From an uncultured Chromatiales bacterium (GTDB taxonomy: Bacteria > Pseudomonadota > Gammaproteobacteria > Steroidobacterales > GCA-2729495), in NCBI GenBank assembly GCA_913058165.1, contig CAJXQV010000041.1, positions 1-8,565 of the forward strand: a stretch of DNA of 8,565 nt. The letters run 5' to 3'. The position numbers and the translations under genes are program-made. This document shows, in pieces, positions 7,767 to 8,565 of this stretch. Positions within the stretch are counted from its first letter, which is position 1; each line of letters opens with the position of its first letter. The notes under the pieces are model-generated. The model worked only from the letters and a program-made list of their open reading frames with translations. It ran no database searches and was not told the origin of the DNA.

Positions 7767-8020
7767 GTCTGAATACCTTGCTGTTTAGTAAGTGGCTTAC
7801 ATGCGCTCGAAGCACGGAGCCGTTAATGCCGTATTCTAGCCTTCCTTCAGGGCAAGGTCGAAACTCTTGCTGTAAGGTCATGTTCGTGCAATCGGCAGTT
7901 GGCCAAACATATGCGCGTAACTAAAGTATGTTGAGCTTATGCGCAATCTTGCCCACGCACAGTGATAAGCAGAGTGAATAGGCTCTTTCTAGCGAGTAGG
8001 TTTTCGGTTGGTGTCCATCA
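7767..8020. other. 254-bp divergent intergenic region, arsC-like / acylphosphatase
   Basis: This is the longest non-coding stretch in the window. It holds a candidate minus-strand promoter for arsC-like (7833-7861). A weak plus-strand candidate is TTGGCC (7899-7904), 17 bp, TAAAGT (7922-7927), with four of six matches in each hexamer. Two direct copies of TATGCGC (7910-7916 and 7938-7944) straddle its -10. Short repeats AAGGTC (7854-7859, 7874-7879) and CTTGCTGT (7777-7784, 7866-7873) are also present. I see no tRNA, riboswitch or convincing small gene. Confidence 0.5.
7833..7861 (-). promoter_or_regulatory. Candidate sigma70 promoter for the arsC-like gene
   Basis: Read on the minus strand, TCGACC (7861-7856, four of six matches to TTGACA) is followed by exactly 17 bp and TAGAAT (7838-7833, five of six matches to TATAAT). 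Transcription would start near 7826, giving a leader of about 60 nt before the ATG at 7766. The spacing is ideal, but the hexamers are common enough that chance is possible. Confidence 0.4.
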
Positions 8021-8311
8021 ATGCAGTTAATAAAATGCTATAGGGTTTCCGGAAAAGTGCAGGGCGTTTTTTTTAGGTCAAGCACAGCACGTCGGGCCAC
8101 TGAATTAAATTTGTCGGGCACCGTCCTCAACCGGGCTGATGGAACTGTCGAGGTGATTGCCGCGGGCGAGCCCGTTGCGCTGGAAACACTGCATCAGTGG
8201 TTGCATGAAGGTCCGGAGCTGGCGACTGTTGATAAAGTTGAAGAGTTGCCCTGTGATGAGCGCATGCGCAACGCATTGCCCGCTGCGGGGTTTTCTGTCT
8301 TGCGTATTTAG
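8021..8311 (+). CDS. Acylphosphatase
   Basis: This is a small cytosolic hydrolase that cleaves acyl-phosphates such as acetyl- or carbamoyl-phosphate. The 96 residues fit the family (about 90-100). The phosphate loop GKVQGVFFR (residues 11-19) ends in the catalytic arginine, Arg19. NRADGTVEV (37-45) supplies the catalytic Asn37. The C-terminal AGFSVLRI strand closes the ferredoxin-like fold. Two positions differ from the usual pattern: the segment before the catalytic Asn reads GTVLN where most relatives have an aromatic residue and Arg (G-W/F/Y-V-R-N). A run of eight T (8067-8074) encodes the Val-Phe-Phe of the phosphate loop. The bases before the ATG show no good Shine-Dalgarno site, but the start gives the standard family length. 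It diverges from arsC-like and converges on the partial transglycosylase gene with 23 nt between stops. Confidence 0.92.
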   Translation: MQLIKCYRVSGKVQGVFFRSSTARRATELNLSGTVLNRADGTVEVIAAGEPVALETLHQWLHEGPELATVDKVEELPCDERMRNALPAAGFSVLRI

Positions 8312-8319
8312 TCGTCAGT

Positions 8320-8348
8320 GGTTCTGCAAGAGTTTTAGTTGCGAAACC
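8320..8348. repeat. Imperfect inverted repeat between convergent acylphosphatase and transglycosylase genes
   Basis: GGTTCTGCAA (8320-8329) and TTGCGAAACC (8339-8348) pair at 8 of 10 positions around a 9-nt loop. The repeat overlaps the stop codon of the minus-strand gene. It sits where a shared terminator would be expected for two convergent genes, but there is no T-run directly after the stem in either direction. Confidence 0.2.
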
Positions 8349-8516
8349 ATTTGTTACTCAGTCGCCCCAGTACTTTTTCCGAATACCAGGTTTGGCCATA
8401 GCTGCCGTTGTAGCGCGCGAGTGCGCGGGTCATGTCACCGGATTCCCTGTCCATGTAATGCTTCAGTATGGTGCAACCCATGCGGAGATTAATGTCGATT
8501 TCGAACAGGTTGTCAT
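8335..8516 (-). CDS. Lytic transglycosylase (SLT-type) domain protein, 3' end only
   Basis: The last 59 codons of a gene whose start lies beyond the contig end can be read from 8514 down to the TAA at 8337-8335. The visible residues are NLFEIDINLRMGCTILKHYM, then DRESGDMTRALARYNGSYGQ, then TWYSEKVLGRLSNKWFRN. The pattern of Asn-x-Arg-x-Gly-Cys-x-x-Leu-Lys-x-Tyr, then Gly-Asp-x-x-x-Ala-Leu-Ala-x-Tyr-Asn-Gly-Ser and a Tyr-containing tail is typical of the C-terminal part of the goose-lysozyme-like SLT domain. These proteins cleave the MurNAc-GlcNAc bond of peptidoglycan in the periplasm. The catalytic glutamate lies upstream and is missing. In this frame the adapter brings a stop, so the apparent open frame is too short for routine ORF calling. 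The subfamily cannot be assigned from this fragment. Confidence 0.8.
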
Positions 8517-8565
8517 CTGTCTCTTATACACATCTGACGCTGCCGACGATCTACTCTGTGTAGAT
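8517..8565 (-). other. Untrimmed Nextera i5-side adapter, reverse complement (library artefact)
   Basis: This is the exact reverse complement of bases 1-49: the Tn5 mosaic end CTGTCTCTTATACACATCT (8517-8535), Read 1 tail (8536-8549), index (8550-8557) and P5 fragment (8558-8565). The last genomic base is 8516. It is the sequence expected when a Read 2 runs through a short insert into the i5 adapter. Confidence 0.99.

Noticed and set aside
7696..7881. 61-codon minus-strand frame starting in the arsC upstream region
   Set aside because: It overlaps the conserved start of the arsC-like gene in another frame, shows no motif, and its 5' part coincides with the candidate arsC promoter.
8524..8532. 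DnaA-box match TTATACACA (and its complement at 34-42), tempting because hda is in the window
   Set aside because: Both copies lie inside the Tn5 mosaic end of the adapter and are not genomic. No convincing box was found elsewhere.

Overview
The window is an 8.47 kb piece of a gammaproteobacterial chromosome (genomic bases 50-8516) with an untrimmed Illumina Nextera adapter on each end (1-49 and 8517-8565). The two adapter copies are exact reverse complements, so they look like 49-bp terminal inverted repeats, but they are library sequence and not biology. Base composition is moderate (about 50-55% G+C by eye) and even along the window. The Dcd protein is nearly the same as the Pseudomonas enzyme as I remember it. 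The order purM / DUF2066 / hda / DUF2069 / wrbA / arsC-like / acylphosphatase resembles the Pseudomonas aeruginosa PA0943-PA0954 neighbourhood. I infer a member of the Pseudomonadales/Cellvibrionales side of Gammaproteobacteria, probably environmental or metagenomic. The genus cannot be read from the sequence.

Layout: (i) 50-1335, plus strand: a 5'-truncated mrp/apbC (Fe-S cluster carrier ATPase), then dcd (dCTP deaminase). (ii) 3777-1342, minus strand: a compact purM-purN-DUF3108 unit with a 4-nt ATGA overlap and a 20-nt overlap between successive genes. It makes two purine-pathway enzymes and a small exported protein. (iii) 3855-6232, plus strand: DUF2066 exported protein, a CDP-alcohol phosphatidyltransferase, and hda (regulatory inactivator of DnaA), spaced 3 and 5 nt apart. 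This unit diverges from purM across a short intergenic region that carries a perfect TATAAT. (iv) 7766-6319, minus strand: arsC-like reductase, wrbA quinone reductase and the four-helix membrane protein DUF2069. (v) 8021-8311, plus strand: acylphosphatase. (vi) 8516-8335, minus strand: the last 59 codons of a lytic-transglycosylase-type protein cut off by the contig end.

The genes are mostly housekeeping: nucleotide supply (dcd, purM, purN), Fe-S assembly (mrp), phospholipid synthesis and control of replication initiation (CDP-OH transferase, hda), and redox maintenance (wrbA, arsC-like). I found no CRISPR array, tRNA, rRNA, insertion sequence, phage gene or defence system. No intergenic stretch exceeds 300 bases; the longest is 254 bases (7767-8020). 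The most suggestive biology is the tight pairing of a phospholipid synthase family member with hda. The most practically important observation is the adapter contamination, which creates a false start codon for the first gene. I did not find a clearly undescribed system.
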